A stretch of 64,000 nt of DNA from Glossina fuscipes (lineage: Eukaryota; Arthropoda; Insecta; Diptera; Glossinidae), in the NCBI RefSeq assembly GCF_014805625.2, contig NW_023998415.1:1384974-1448973 (forward strand), written 5' to 3'. Below, one piece after another: positions 51,183-62,984 of this stretch. The notes beneath the pieces are model-generated. The model did no database searches, was not told the origin of the DNA, and was given only the letters and a program-made list of their open reading frames with translations. Made by a program: the position numbers and the translations under genes. Numbering within the stretch: the first letter of the stretch is position 1; each line of letters opens with the position of its first letter.

Positions 51183-53215
51183 AATTATATCCAAACTTGA
51201 ACAAGTATTTTCTCAACAAATCATTCATGGGTGACAACAAAATTAGACGGCATTATCCTTGAAAGGATAAGAGAGAAAGTTTTATTGGTTTTGCTTATCA
51301 TAATTGGAATTAAAAACCCGATCATCTTGTCCGATCATAAATGCTTTTTGAAAAATTTAAAATTTCAAGCTATACCGATATAACGACTTTTGATTTGACC
51401 TAAACCTTAATACGTCAACGTTTCACGAACACTTCTGGTTCGAAATATGTTTGAGAATATTAAATATCCTAAGCAGTTTATGATATATTTCTGCTTCTTA
51501 AGTTATAAATTTAATATTAATACGAAACATGTTCGAGTCCAGACAGCGGATAGACACAATTTATCCCAGGGCAAGATTAATGCTTATTTGTCTTAGACAA
51601 GTTTTCCTTCCCCTTCTTCCACATTGGTCCGCCTCTCCACGAACACTTATTCCAGCATACAGTTTTCATCATTACACTTAGATCAATAGATCAATAAGGT
51701 ACACTTTTGTTTTAAGTATCGAATGCCTCAAATACGTGTTCAGATAAATTTCATTAGCGTATCAGGAGAATATATCATGAGTTTTATAGATTCCTTGAAT
51801 TTTCATTGTGTGACACAAAAACTTGGTTACCGTGCTTTAAGATATGACATGGAGCAAAAATATTTAAATACTTGACTAGGCATTCAACGCGCATTGCTGA
51901 GTTTTGCCAACGGAAATTAGAATTTAATAAACTTCATCTATCGATAAAAATCTTAAATTTTGTTATAAATCTGTAGCGAAAAACATGCAACACTTAATGA
52001 AGGTTATGTTCAATCTTGGAAGTATTCAGCTATCTGTCGATCCGAATAAAGACTCGATATGGACGACATCAGCAACATTGACGCATCGATCGAGCAAGCA
52101 TCATCTTTTAAATGAAGGCATATGTTAGGAAACTTCGCGGTACCGCCTCGCGTGCGGGTATCTCTTCATAACGGAAGGGCACCACTTTGTCAACGTAAAG
52201 CAACCAAGCGTCATTATGCACTCGCATTCGTGTTTATTGTTTAGTAAGCCGATCACGGGCTCTCTCGAGTTCATATATGTGTACACTGTAATACAATAAT
52301 GTCTCATGTTCAACGATCAAAAGCTAAGTACGAAAGGAAACATATATTTGCCTTCAGGTCTACCTTAGGCTTTTATTTTCGTTCGTAAACATATAAAGTT
52401 TCCTCCCATTTAAACAGAAAAATATTCTTCAGCAATCCAGTAAACATTATGTATATGAGCTTTATCAGATGTATTTGCGGAATCGATGTAGCAATACATG
52501 TCAATCTGGCCGTCTCTTAAAATCGCTATTACACTACATTTTAAAAGTTTTCTCTCTTTTTTTTTTTTGCACCCTCGTTAGATTAAGTGTAAAAGCTATT
52601 CTAGCTTTCCCCTTTTACTTCGACGTTCATATTAAAATGAAAAGGCTTCTAAAGCTTTAAGCTGCATATCAAATGACTCCTTAACAATATTTTCGTGTCA
52701 ACTTTGAAAATCAATGTGGATAGAATGAAGAAATTCGCCTATAGTTACCAAAATATCATATATAATAAAGATCGAGTGTTTGAATATGTTTTTAGATGAA
52801 AATAATAGTGTACTTATAGAGCGGTGTCAGTTTGTTCAAAGGTAATAATTAGTTTGTCAAATATGTTTTGAAATATATACGATATACGACACAGGATAGA
52901 TACGCCCAGTCAATGAAACTTTGCTCTATCAGGCAATAAAATATCGCACGTATACTAATAGCGGGCAGTGAAAGTTCGGCCCTAATTAAGCATAATTTGC
53001 TTCCGATTAATTATTTGTATTATCATATTCGATTATTTACATAATAGCACTGTCTCTGAAATATTAGATTGCCAGCGATGAGCTTACAGAAGCCCGGAAG
53101 GCATAGGACCTTAAGCATGATTTAACTTCGCCTTTAAGGAATCGCGTTTAAGCTGTGTTAATAAAGCGCCAAGCGCTGAGGAGTGACACCTGCCAATATT
53201 TCATATTGTTTCGAC
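51183..53215. other. Spacer between gene 2 and the mariner relics
   Basis: I see nothing recognisable. A locally GC-richer segment lies near 52125-52270. No further family exon was found. Confidence 0.5.
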
Positions 53216-54062
53216 TGCTTGAAAAGCGTTAAAAGAACGATTTGTCAATGGTTTGCTGATTTTAAGCAAGATCGTACAAATATTGAAGATGCTGAACGCA
53301 ACGAATGTTTTCATCAAAAAAAGTGAAAAAATTCTGGAAAGTATTCTCGATAACCGGAAAGTGAAGTTGCAAGAATTAGCTTACCAGCGTAACTAATAAT
53401 AATAGCGCTAAACATGTGCTACAAAAAAGCGAATTCGAGAAATTCGCATCAATTTTCATTTGAATGATACAAGACGAGATCGTCTGCACATCTTGCCGCT
53501 ATTAGGGATGAAAAGTGAATTTATTTTGAGAATCTCAGGTGCAAAAATTCATGGATAGATGCAGGCGTATCGTTCGTATATATCGCAGACCACATTCACT
53601 ATAGCCAAATGTTTACATTCCTTGTTGGACAACGTGGATACGGTTCCGGTGAAATGAGTAACACCAAACGCGCATAACGATAATTAGTCAATGTAACTGG
53701 TTTGCTGTTCAAAAAAATATTAAAATATCAAAGATTGTAATTTTTTTTTGCACGTCGTCAGCCCATCCGTCTATACTGTAAGAGTGGCTCACGAACACTT
53801 TGGAACCATACAACTGGTAATTGCTGATCCATGTGGTGTACTCATCAAGTTCGAGTCCTTCTGACTACCACTTGTTTTCATTGACGGATCATGCATTTGT
53901 TGAGTAACGTTTTGGTTCTTGCTAAGTCGTGAAAAAAAAAAACTTTTTGAATAGTTCGTCTTACAAGGTGAAGATTTTTACAGGGGTATCATCCACAAAT
54001 CGTCAGATAGGTGACAAATATGTACAGCTATCAACGGGTAATGCTTCAAGTAATAAAGTGCT
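53216..54062 (+). mobile_element. Decayed mariner transposase gene (first of two)
   Basis: The fragment starts with WFADFKQDRTNIEDAERN (from 53249), typical of the mariner N-terminal DNA-binding half. It then reads ESILDNRKVKLQELA after a frame change. The C-terminal part (53850-54062) includes SPSDYHLFSLTDHAFVE with the third catalytic Asp, then GEDFYRGIIHKSSDRWQICT, the usual end. Stops and frameshifts occur throughout, so this is a pseudogene. Terminal repeats were not recognised. Confidence 0.75.
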
Positions 54063-54254
54063 TATCATTTCCATACAATAAACGGGTATTTTTATGTAGA
54101 TCAACATTCCGCGGTCATATTTACACGTCTGCGTACATCCCAGTTTTACATAACATATGCGAAAGTACTGTATTGATAATTTTTCATGAAAATTAAGACA
54201 TGAGAAAACCATATGCCGTTTCGTCACTGAGCACTGCATTTAGTTACAGTGGAA

Positions 54255-54800
54255 TAGATACGTCAACATGTTAATGGTTCAAAGGGTTTTTTGAAGTGAT
54301 TAAGTCCTTCATTACGCTCCTAAATCAACTTGATAGTGCGATGAAGGCAAACTGGCACTGTGAAGGCCATGCAAACGACAAAAGTCCCGATAGGCAGACA
54401 GCAACGTCCGTACGTTGGGACGGGCGTGGGATTCTTTTTATTAACTACTCTGAAAAAGGAAGAATGATAAATAGCAGATATTATATAGAACTTTTGATTT
54501 GATTGAGGAAGAAAACTTAAAAATGCCAAGTTTCACCAATGCATCGTATTCCAAGTCGACGGCTACAGTGACGAAAGTGCATTTCGGTTTATTGCCCAAT
54601 CCATCATATATCCCGATTCTCGCCCCAAGCGACTATCATATCTTGTCAAAACTTAAAAAAGGAAAAACAAGGGGAAAAAAATTTAGATCAAGTGATGAAC
54701 TAATTGCGGGAACTAAAGCGTATGTTATGGATTTAGGCATTTGCATTTTCTGGCATTGAAATGTTAGGAAAATGTTAGACTAATTCAACTAGTTTCAAAA
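54255..54800 (+). mobile_element. Decayed mariner transposase fragment (second, different lineage)
   Basis: From 54296 the reading includes TSVRWDGRGILFINYSEKG then INSRYYIELL, the region around the second catalytic Asp. From 54499 in another frame it reads STATVTKVHFGLLPNPSYIP then LAPSDYHILSKLK, KFRSSDELIAGTKAY, with the third Asp in APSDY. Sequence style resembles the mauritiana-type mariners and differs from the adjacent relic upstream, so these are two insertions, not one. Only the C-terminal half survives and it is frameshifted at about 54500. Confidence 0.8.
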
Positions 54801-55202
54801 GAGGCTACGTTCATTGTTAATGTCGTGTATTGCAAAAAAAATTTAATTCATTCCCGGGACTTACTGATTGATGTAGTAGCTAGTGTATTTCGGGAAATGA
54901 TTTCTTTCTTGGGTCGAGAGGAATATATGTTCACATTTTGGAAAAGTTATACAAATGCAGTTTTCTACATTTCAATGTCAAGTCAATGAATTTTGGCACT
55001 CGTATCTGTGAGATTAAAATGAGATACTTATTGGCATCTTTTTTGCCATTTTACCGCATTTTTCAGTTTTCTATAGTTTTCAGATTAGGAACTATGCCGG
55101 AAGATAAATCCATTAGAAAAATGCGAACGCCATTTGCGTTCTAAATAAATTATAGAACGGCATCTTGTTGCTTAAATTTTTAATTATTCCAAGTATTTAA
55201 CC

Positions 55203-55307
55203 AAATCACGATTTTCATGATCTTGCGAATAATTTGTGATAAAAGCATTTTGAAGTTATCAACTTATCAAGAATTCGGGTTTTGCTTTTTACATTTTGCT
55301 ATAAATA
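55203..55307 (+). promoter_or_regulatory. Gene 3 promoter: shared upstream motif and TATA box
   Basis: TATAAATA is at 55300-55307, 88 bp before the ATG. The upstream element AAATCACGATTTTCATGATC (55203-55222) is identical over 20 bases to the one at gene 4 and lies in the same orientation relative to its gene. Its complement contains the core seen at genes 1 and 2. Confidence 0.75.
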
Positions 55308-55387
55308 TGCGACAATTTTGTTAAAAAGATATAAGTTTGACGACGATCTCTTTGGAAACGGTCAAAATATTACCAATCAGTAACAAT

Positions 55388-56039
55388 ATGAAATTCTTTA
55401 CTTTGTTCGCCGTAGCCGTTTTGGCTTTCAACGTAAGTAATGAATAAAGAAATTCTTTTTGTGACAATGATAATGAATCGGAATATTATTTATTACATTG
55501 CTTTTTAGGTGGTATCTGCCTTGAACATTGACCAACTCAATCGCAACAGTTATACCACTGAAAAACCTTACACTCTTAAGGATAACGCTGTCGCCTCTTC
55601 CCTACCTCATGTTGTTGCTGAATTTCTTGAACGTGTTTATGAATTGTTGAAACAAATCTTGCCAGCTCCTGTTGCTGAATTGTTCCATCAATTATTTAAC
55701 GCTATTCAACATTATTTTGAATCGTTCCCTGCTGAGATCGTTACTGCTTTCGCTAACGTCTGGAACAATTTTCCCAGCTTCAACAACGTTTTCTCACCTG
55801 AATTCGTCGCTGCTGTTGACCAATTTTTCGGTCTTCTCCAAGAATACTTTTGGGGTCATCCCGCCGCCAAATGGTTTGAAAATTTTTACAAGACCTGGGC
55901 CTCCGCCACTGAAGTATTCCCCAAAGAATTCTTTGTTACCTTTGGCAGATTTGTCGAACATGTCCCATTCCTCAACTACGTTTTGAAGCAATGGATGGTA
56001 TTTTTGGAACAATTGTTACCTCATGTTCGTCAATTCTAA
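55388..56039 (+). CDS. Secreted helical family protein 3 (probable tsetse milk gland protein, mgp2-10 type)
   Basis: Exons 55388-55432 and 55509-56039 flank a 76-nt phase-0 intron and encode 191 aa, the longest member in the window. The signal peptide is MKFFTLFAVAVLAFN plus VVSA, with cleavage likely after residue 19. A longer N-terminal spacer follows (to about residue 48, polar, with several Asn and Thr) before the conserved helical region. Family blocks are AFANVWNNFPSF, SPEFVAAVDQFF, VFPKEFF and the C-terminal FVEHVPFL...LKQWMVFLEQLLPH, which closely matches proteins 2 and 4. There are no cysteines. In-frame GTG at exon 2 base 1 makes exon 2 look like a separate ORF, but the real start is in exon 1, supported by the TATA box at 55300 and the conserved donor. 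The gene is convergent with gene 4, with LINE relics between them. Confidence 0.92.
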
Positions 56040-56063
56040 GCAGTTGAACTTATAAATGAACTA

Positions 56064-56069
56064 AATAAA
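56064..56069 (+). terminator. Gene 3 polyadenylation signal
   Basis: AATAAA lies 25 bases after the stop codon, giving a very short 3' untranslated region. Confidence 0.7.
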
Positions 56070-56949
56070 ATAAAAATTGTTAACGAAATAGTCGGGAAAG
56101 GAGATTTTTGAAAATAAGAGGAGAAAGAAAGAAATTTTTAAATATTTTTCATTTATTTATGTTACGGTACTAAATTGAAAGGTAACTTATTGCATGTAGG
56201 CTCGTTGAAACCAAATGAACCTATTAAATATTTTTGCCTGATTTCAAATTGCAAATTCGCTGCAAGTTTTAGCTCTTTGCTTGTGTGATCAGGTGATCAG
56301 GTTTTTCAGTGAATCTTTAGATGATGCTCGCAAATGCTTTCATCATGTTTTCGAGAACATTATGCGGTGCACGTTGTACTTTTATCAATTATAGACGGGA
56401 TCTATTTGCAAGTCTGATCTATGTCCATCAAATAAGGTTTTTAACGATAACTTTTCGCTTTATATCCCAACTTTTGTGACTGTGAACATTACAACAATAA
56501 ACGCCATACTGATGAACGGAGCGGACAACTTTAAATTAATTTCTTGCACTGAAAAAGCGAAGTCAACCTATAAGGTACTGAAGTTACGAAGATTGCTATC
56601 AACTTAAATTATCTTACTGTAGATCAATGAATTTTTCAACCTCTTGACGAAATCATTCCAAGGCCATTGATGATCCGTTCCGGCCGACATATTGAGAGTG
56701 TGAATATCTTTCTGTTGATAGTTTAAGGAAAATTAAACGCATATTACAAAAACTTGCAGTTTATTCAAATTGTCGTCTATCGTTAAGCATTACTTTTCTT
56801 ATCGCTTAGGCAGAATATGAATTCCATCCAGAAAGGACAATTGATCTTTTGACGCTATCCACCCTGGGAATCTATTTCCGAATAATTGTCGTAAAAGTGG
56901 AATCACTGCTCGAGCAGACAAAAAGTAATTAATTGAAGTCAGTGGTGAT

Positions 56950-59900
56950 CAGAAGGAGTGACGTCTGCTGGCAACAGCGGGAAGTGTAGTACACCGACTA
57001 GTGTCCCTAATACATTTCGTAAACGGTCTCTGTTATCAACGGTCAAATTACTTAATTCCGAAATGTCCGACATCATGACTTTTGACATATTGAGCCCGTT
57101 TTTGATCGCAATTGCATCAGTTGTCGTTAGTAGCGTTTGTTAATCGACGATTTTAATGGTTTGCTTAACTTGCATCATGGTTATTGGTATAGGACCAATC
57201 ATATTGCTACCCAACTGCAACTAGCAATTCATGAATTTGACAAGAGTGTAGATGTCAAATTTGGAAGAAATGAAAAAAAAACACGGGGAATTACAAAGGC
57301 CAACTTATTGAGCCAAATTTAAGCGAACCTATCCTTAAAATTTATGACAAAATCGTCGAACAAATAGACAAACAAAAACATGCACAGAATGAGTGATCTG
57401 GAAAAGTCGCAAAATGCTCTAATAAACCGTGTAAGTAAATTAGACAATGTTGTGGCTGGGCTGCCGCACGCTGTTCCAAATATCGTATCCAAGATTTTGA
57501 AGATTGTGTGAAAATACTTGAAGTGCCTTTGAATGAAAATGATATAAGTCAGTGCACACACATAAAAAACAAAAACTAGTTGTTGATAAGATTTACTTCG
57601 ATTGCTAAAAGGAACTCAATAATGAAAAATATGACGCAGCTCGCTCTTTAAAGCTGGAGGACTGCGAAGGGACTGATATTAACAGAAGAATTTTTTGAAG
57701 TAATCACCTTACATCCGTGGTCAATAAATTTTCTTATCGCTGTCGCAAATTGAAAAGGGGATTACTGCCTACAGATTTTGCAATGGAGATGTGCCTCATG
57801 CGGTACCGAAAAAAAATGATAGAATCGAGATTACATTAGATGTACTTAATATGAGGAAGAGGTACCAAGAATGCTTGTAACCTCGCAACTTGAATCTTCT
57901 CCCGGTAATGGTGTTGTCATCAAGACACCGCTCTTTAGTTTCTTGGGTTAATCTGCAGAAATGTGTTGAATATTGAGCCAGAAATGCTACTGATTTCTGC
58001 ATTCTCTACAACATGTATATGACACTCTTCTTCTTTGTATAGAATCAGTCGCCTCTTTGGCGACTTTGGGATTTGCATTTGTTTTTTCTTTTCTTTTAAA
58101 TGTTTTCCTTTTTTTTTCTTTATTTCAAGGAATATAATTTATATTGAAAAATAATATTACTTCGATTACAGGCTAATATGCATCTAAGTCATATTAATTT
58201 GCATTTGGCATCCAACTTGAAAATTGATCATTGTAATGTTCAAAGCATAAAAGTTGTGGCATACCCCGTAAAAGTTCGATGAATTTGCAAATTTTATGAA
58301 AAATTCCACCTTTGATATTATTGCATTAATTGATACTTGGCTAAAAGCCCGGGTGCCTGATGGGGCAGTAGACATTCTCGGATATGCCTTCTATTGAAAT
58401 GATCGCCCTCGAGAATGTAGTGGGGGAGTAGGAATCCACGTTTCATAGGACTACCAGAACTACACGGAGAATGAAGAAAATTCACTTTGGTAGAATATGC
58501 AATAATGTTGGCATCAAGGGGATTTGGAATCAGTTAAGAATAACTAGCAATAGCGGTTCAATGACCATGATAAATTAGATGTTGACCACTTAAGGAACTA
58601 TTTTTGAATTTTAGCTCTGATAACATAGGTGAACATACGCTTTTTGTCAGATCCGATAACAGATTCTCCTTTGCACGTATTAACGATTATGAGATTCATA
58701 CCGCGTTTGGTAACATTAAATCAAACGCCTGCGTTGTTGATGGAATACCTTTAAGATTTTTAAAAATAGCTTTTCCTATTTAATGGCATTATAACAATTT
58801 CTGTTTTTCTAGAAAACTGGTAATTCGCAAAAGTTATTCCAATATCTAAAATTAGTGCTTCGTTCTATACCGACAAAGTAAGACCCATAAGCATCTTACC
58901 TATATTTTCGAAGGTTTTGAACATATAATAATATCTCAAATATCGCGGCATATTGCATATATCGCCGAGGCATCTACGTTGCTAGGACTTTCGGTATCCA
59001 TAAGACGAGACCTGAACGAAGGTGGAATAAGTATTCTAATGTCATTGTACTTATCGAATGCGTTTGAAGATTTTGTAAAAACTTAATGGTGAATTCATAT
59101 TTTCAAGTATACCGTGCTCGGTCATAAAGTCCTATCTGTCTGGAAGAAGACAATTTGTGTCTTTTATAGATGGTCACTCACACATCCGGCAGGTAGGATC
59201 TGGAGTGGGTCAAGGCTCTGTTCTTGGTACGCTCTTATTTTCAACGTATTTGAATAATTTCTTTACTGTGGTTGAGTCGGGAGTATGCTCGGTACACGCT
59301 TTTGCAGGTGATATTCAGCTGTTGTTTCCTGGCACTCAGCCAAGAGATGCATTACAAATGATTATTTACGACACATTAGACCGTGTTGAACGCTGGATGA
59401 AATCAAACTCTATGCTGTTGAATATATCGAAATCAAAAATGATGAATTATGAATCTCGGAGATAGGAGAATTGAATTAGAAGGAAGTGAATTAGGATCTG
59501 TGAACAACTTAAACATTTTGGGCGTTATTATTGACAGGGAACTCGATTATTCACACCCCGTTGGCGACATCTGTTCGAGAGTTTGTTTTACTCTTCGATG
59601 ACTCTATTGCTTCGAAATGTATTTGTTCTATCCTGTCAGGTACAAAGTGGGCCATGTCCTGATGATGTCATAGATATTTTATTGCATGAAAGTGTATTTG
59701 TGTACGATAGCTGGTATTTTTAATAGAACTAAGCTGTTGGTGAACAAGATTGCTAGGTTTGTGTTCGCCATAAGACATTATAATTTTGCCCCTGGTCAAT
59801 ATAGAAATCGGAAATATGTCAGTAACTTCTTAAAATGTTTTTTTCACAATTTCCTGACTATAAGATATCTTATACGCTTTTATAAAATAATCAAAAGCGA

Positions 59901-60115
59901 TACGCCGCAGTTTTTCGCTCAAAGTTTTAACTGTTTACGTCTTTCAAGGAGTGCATAAACATTTATTCCCTTGATAAGTAGTTCAGTCTTTGGGGAATTG
60001 TTTCTAATCACGGTCGCTCACTCGTGGAACCATCTATTCAATAAATTACGATCATTCTTCTCATCATCATCATTCTTGAACATTACAATAGAACTTTGAT
60101 ATAATTTGATTGTAT
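56950..60115 (+). mobile_element. Long LINE relic with ORF1, endonuclease and reverse transcriptase parts
   Basis: Pieces occur in LINE order on the plus strand. ORF1-like coiled-coil/basic stretches lie at about 57137-57800. An AP-endonuclease-like segment follows at 58260-58440 (KFDEFANFMKNSTFDIIALI, then DTWLKARVPD, NDRPRE, SGGVGIHVS). A pre-RT block (SFARINDYEIHTAFGNIKSN) is at about 58670. The RT core is at 59110-59463 (IKSYLSGRRQFVSFIDG, VGSGVGQGSVLG, FAGDIQLLFPG) and C-terminal parts are at 59686-60100. The catalytic FADD is changed to FAGD and the GVPQG motif to GVGQG, and many frames are broken, so it is inactive. The clade is not assigned. Confidence 0.75.
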
Positions 60116-60207
60116 CTGTTGTCAACTTTGGACCTTGGTGCGCATTTGTCGTTGTTAAACCTTCTAGATAGTAAATGTTATAGATTGGCGCCGCTAACAA
60201 AACAATA

Positions 60208-61055
60208 GTATTATTTATTTATTTATTTATCTTATTCTACTTATATAAGAGACTCAACTAAAACAAATTGACTCTTAAAGTAAATCTTAAATTAATTAAT
60301 ATTAAAGTGCAATAAAACAAATAAGAAGGAAAAAAAAAGAAAAAAAGCATGTACACAACTAGCATAGAGCCACACCCACAATCGGTACAGGACCAAATTG
60401 CAAATGAGCCCCTAAGTCATCGCAAACATGCATAAACTTGGCAACCGATAATAGATAACAACAATTAATTATCGACTCATAATAACATTTTAAGGTTAAG
60501 AGCCAGGAGTTTAAGTACGACATAGGTAAATTACGCGTATTAAGCAATGTTGCTTTAATGAACTTTAAAGAATCCGATAGTGAGAATAAGTGATAGACAT
60601 CGTTTAGGTTCTCGCAAACAACTCTGAGTAGGTTAAACACCTCATAATTATATTTACACTGACTAAGCTTAGCCAAGATAAAGTGCCTAGAAAAGCGGTT
60701 GGGGACATTAAAGCTTATTTCACCAAGTAATGCAGGATGAGTCAAAAGCACCATTTATTACTTTGATTACGAAGGAAATGCCAATAACAAATATACGTTT
60801 CTCGAGAGACGGTAAGGACAACAGAAGCAACCTACTTTCATAAGGGGGAAGAGAGACAATCGGATCCCAACCCAAATTCCTAAGGGCAATCAGCAAGAAT
60901 TGCTTTTGAATAGATTCAATTGCATCTAGATAGCACCTATATGAAGGAGACCACACAACAGAGGCACACTCGAGTATAGATCTAACCAAATACCTGTACA
61001 GCCTTCTCGTAATGTAAGGATCACCGAGCTCTTTGGACCACCTCTCTATAAGTGA
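60208..61055 (-). mobile_element. Jockey-like LINE 3' end with (AAAT)n tail
   Basis: On the minus strand, from about 61050, it reads WSKELGDPYITRRLYRYLV then RSILECASVVWSPSYRCYLD and IQKQFLLIALRNLGWDP, the C-terminal domain of jockey-clade ORF2. A frameshift near 60740 leads to LLGEISFNVPNRFSRHFIL and the final segment ending around 60550. A 3' untranslated stretch and an (AAAT)n tail (60230-60211) mark the integration end. It is 5'-truncated, so it cannot move. It abuts the 3' side of the plus-strand LINE. Confidence 0.82.
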
Positions 61056-62256
61056 TATAATATAGATTCATGAATATGCTTAATTGTAATACGTATTTTG
61101 GCGTGAAGGGCTTTTTATATTACCCAATGGTAATAAATTCGAAAGAAATCTCTTTTTTACAGCATTTAGGGTTTTTAGTTATGGTACCTTTTGCGCCTGA
61201 AGTATCGACTGAAGCTGGGTAGGGATGTTGTCGAGTCAGGCCCGCTACGTTTAAAATTTCAAATAATTTAATTTGTTCGCACTTTAGCAATGATTCAAAT
61301 GGGTTGTGGCGCACCTATGCAGGTATCAATTGCGAAATGTGTTCAAACGTTTTTTTTTTTTTTTTTGTTTATTAGGCCACAAAAACAGCGATTTAGAAAT
61401 GAAGAAAAATTTATGGAGAATGTGTCCTTTTTAACAGTAGTTTGACGTTGTTCTGGCCGCCGCTGTGATATGAAAATTTAAATTGGCCCGTAGATGCAAC
61501 AAGTTGCCCACTCCTAAAATAAAGTACATTGTGTACACTTCCATGACATGCTAAGATTCTTGGCAGTTTTTCTGACCGTCTAAGATATCGATTTTTTTCA
61601 TGTCATTGTTAAAATATAAAATCAAAAACTTCATTGATCTGTTAATTAGATGCTCGGGTCTTGGGTACAATAGAACTCTAGAGCTTTTAAAAACACTTTC
61701 AGATTATCCTCAAAAAGGCCTGGTTAAACATGTGAAAATTTTCTATATTTTCGCTGTATAGTATTTTCATTTATTATAAAAATTGCGAGTGAATTCCAAT
61801 CAGTTTTTTTAACTACCTGTTATGTTGAAATATGGGAAAAGAGTCAAACAAGCAGGTAGCTTTTTGAAAAGGAAGGTGACTGCTGGCAAGGTGTTAGGAT
61901 ATACGCGGCTTAAAATCATCAAAAAAGTTTCAACAACAAGGGATTGTCCTATCCAAGCTTTATGTTAATTCGCACACATACTTGGAAAGGTATTGGCGTG
62001 CCCGCATATTTCTATTCACATTCGCTACATTCACATTTTTTTGCAGCAATCTTTAAGTGTTTTTCCTGACAGCGCTGACATGCAACCGACAGCGAACAGC
62101 ATGGTTTCAAAATTTTCCATCGATAATCGATTAAGCAGTCGTACGCTAAGCAAATTTTCAGTGTCGCATATTTGTATCAAAATGTCTAAAAATTTCTTTC
62201 TTTTTACTAAATAATCATGAAAATTAATTTTTTTTTTTTTTTAATTTTTTGAATAA
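61056..62256. other. Spacer between the LINE 3' end and gene 4
   Basis: It contains a T tract near 61.35 kb and one near 62.23 kb. No gene or recognisable element was seen. Confidence 0.5.
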
Positions 62257-62275
62257 TTTATTATAAATATTTATT
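62257..62275 (-). terminator. Gene 4 polyadenylation signals (two)
   Basis: Read on the minus strand, AATAAA occurs at 62275-62270 and again at 62262-62257, 40-58 bases after the stop codon. A long A/T tract follows. Confidence 0.65.
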
Positions 62276-62314
62276 ATATTCAGGCAAGTCCATTTTTTCT
62301 AGTAGCCATATGAT

Positions 62315-62900
62315 TTAGATTTGACGAGTGTGGGGCACCAATTTTTCCATGTACATGGTCCATTGTTGGAGACCGTTCTTCAAGAGGGGAACATGTTCGA
62401 CGTAGCGACCAATGGTGGGCAAGAATTCTTTGCACATGTATTCAGTCACGTCAGTGAAGCACTTGACGGTGGTTTCGAAGAAGGCACCGAATTGATGAGG
62501 GAAGTAGGCGTTGGCGAAAGCGCGGAAGAATTCTCTGATGGCATCGAAGAATTCGGGGCTGTTCAATTTGTCAAAAGTGGGCCAGTACTTGAAGACGTTT
62601 TCGATGGCAGCTTTGACTTCAGTGGGGAAGTATTTTTCGAATTGTTGGTAAGCTTGGTACAAAAAGTTCTTGAACAATTCGTAGAAACGGCCAAAGAATT
62701 CAACAACATAGCTAGCGTATTCCTTAATGGATTTGACATAAATGTCACCGTGGTTTTCATGGATGGCGTATTCGTAGTTGGCGGCAACGACCTGCAAAAA
62801 TTTTATGCAATATTTTCACTTATTAACACACTTTTTGCTTTGAGGGATTACTTACGTTGAAAGCCAAAGCGGCGACGACAAACAAAGTAAGGAATTTCAT
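62315..62900 (-). CDS. Secreted helical family protein 4 (probable tsetse milk gland protein, mgp2-10 type), opposite strand
   Basis: On the minus strand, exon 1 is 62900-62856 and exon 2 is 62791-62315, with a 64-nt phase-0 intron (GTAAGT donor, TTGCAG acceptor), giving 173 aa. The signal peptide is MKFLTLFVVAALAFN plus VVAA, with cleavage likely after residue 19. The mature region is strikingly Phe/Tyr-rich, with blocks YWPTFDKLNSPEFFDA, FPHQF (as in protein 2), KEFLPTIGRYVEHVPLL and LQQWTMYMEKLVPHTRQ. Cysteines sit at residues 126 and 135, at different places from those in protein 1, so they are not a conserved disulfide pair. It is the only inverted member here. A long opposite-strand ORF over exon 2 (62321-62860) is a codon-bias shadow. 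The promoter carries the same TATA box and upstream motif as gene 3. Confidence 0.92.
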
Positions 62901-62984
62901 GTTAACTGTTATTAGATGTTATAGGACTTGTTACGTTGCTAAAGAACTGTAAAGTACTGACGTCTTTTGCAGAAAACCTCTTGA

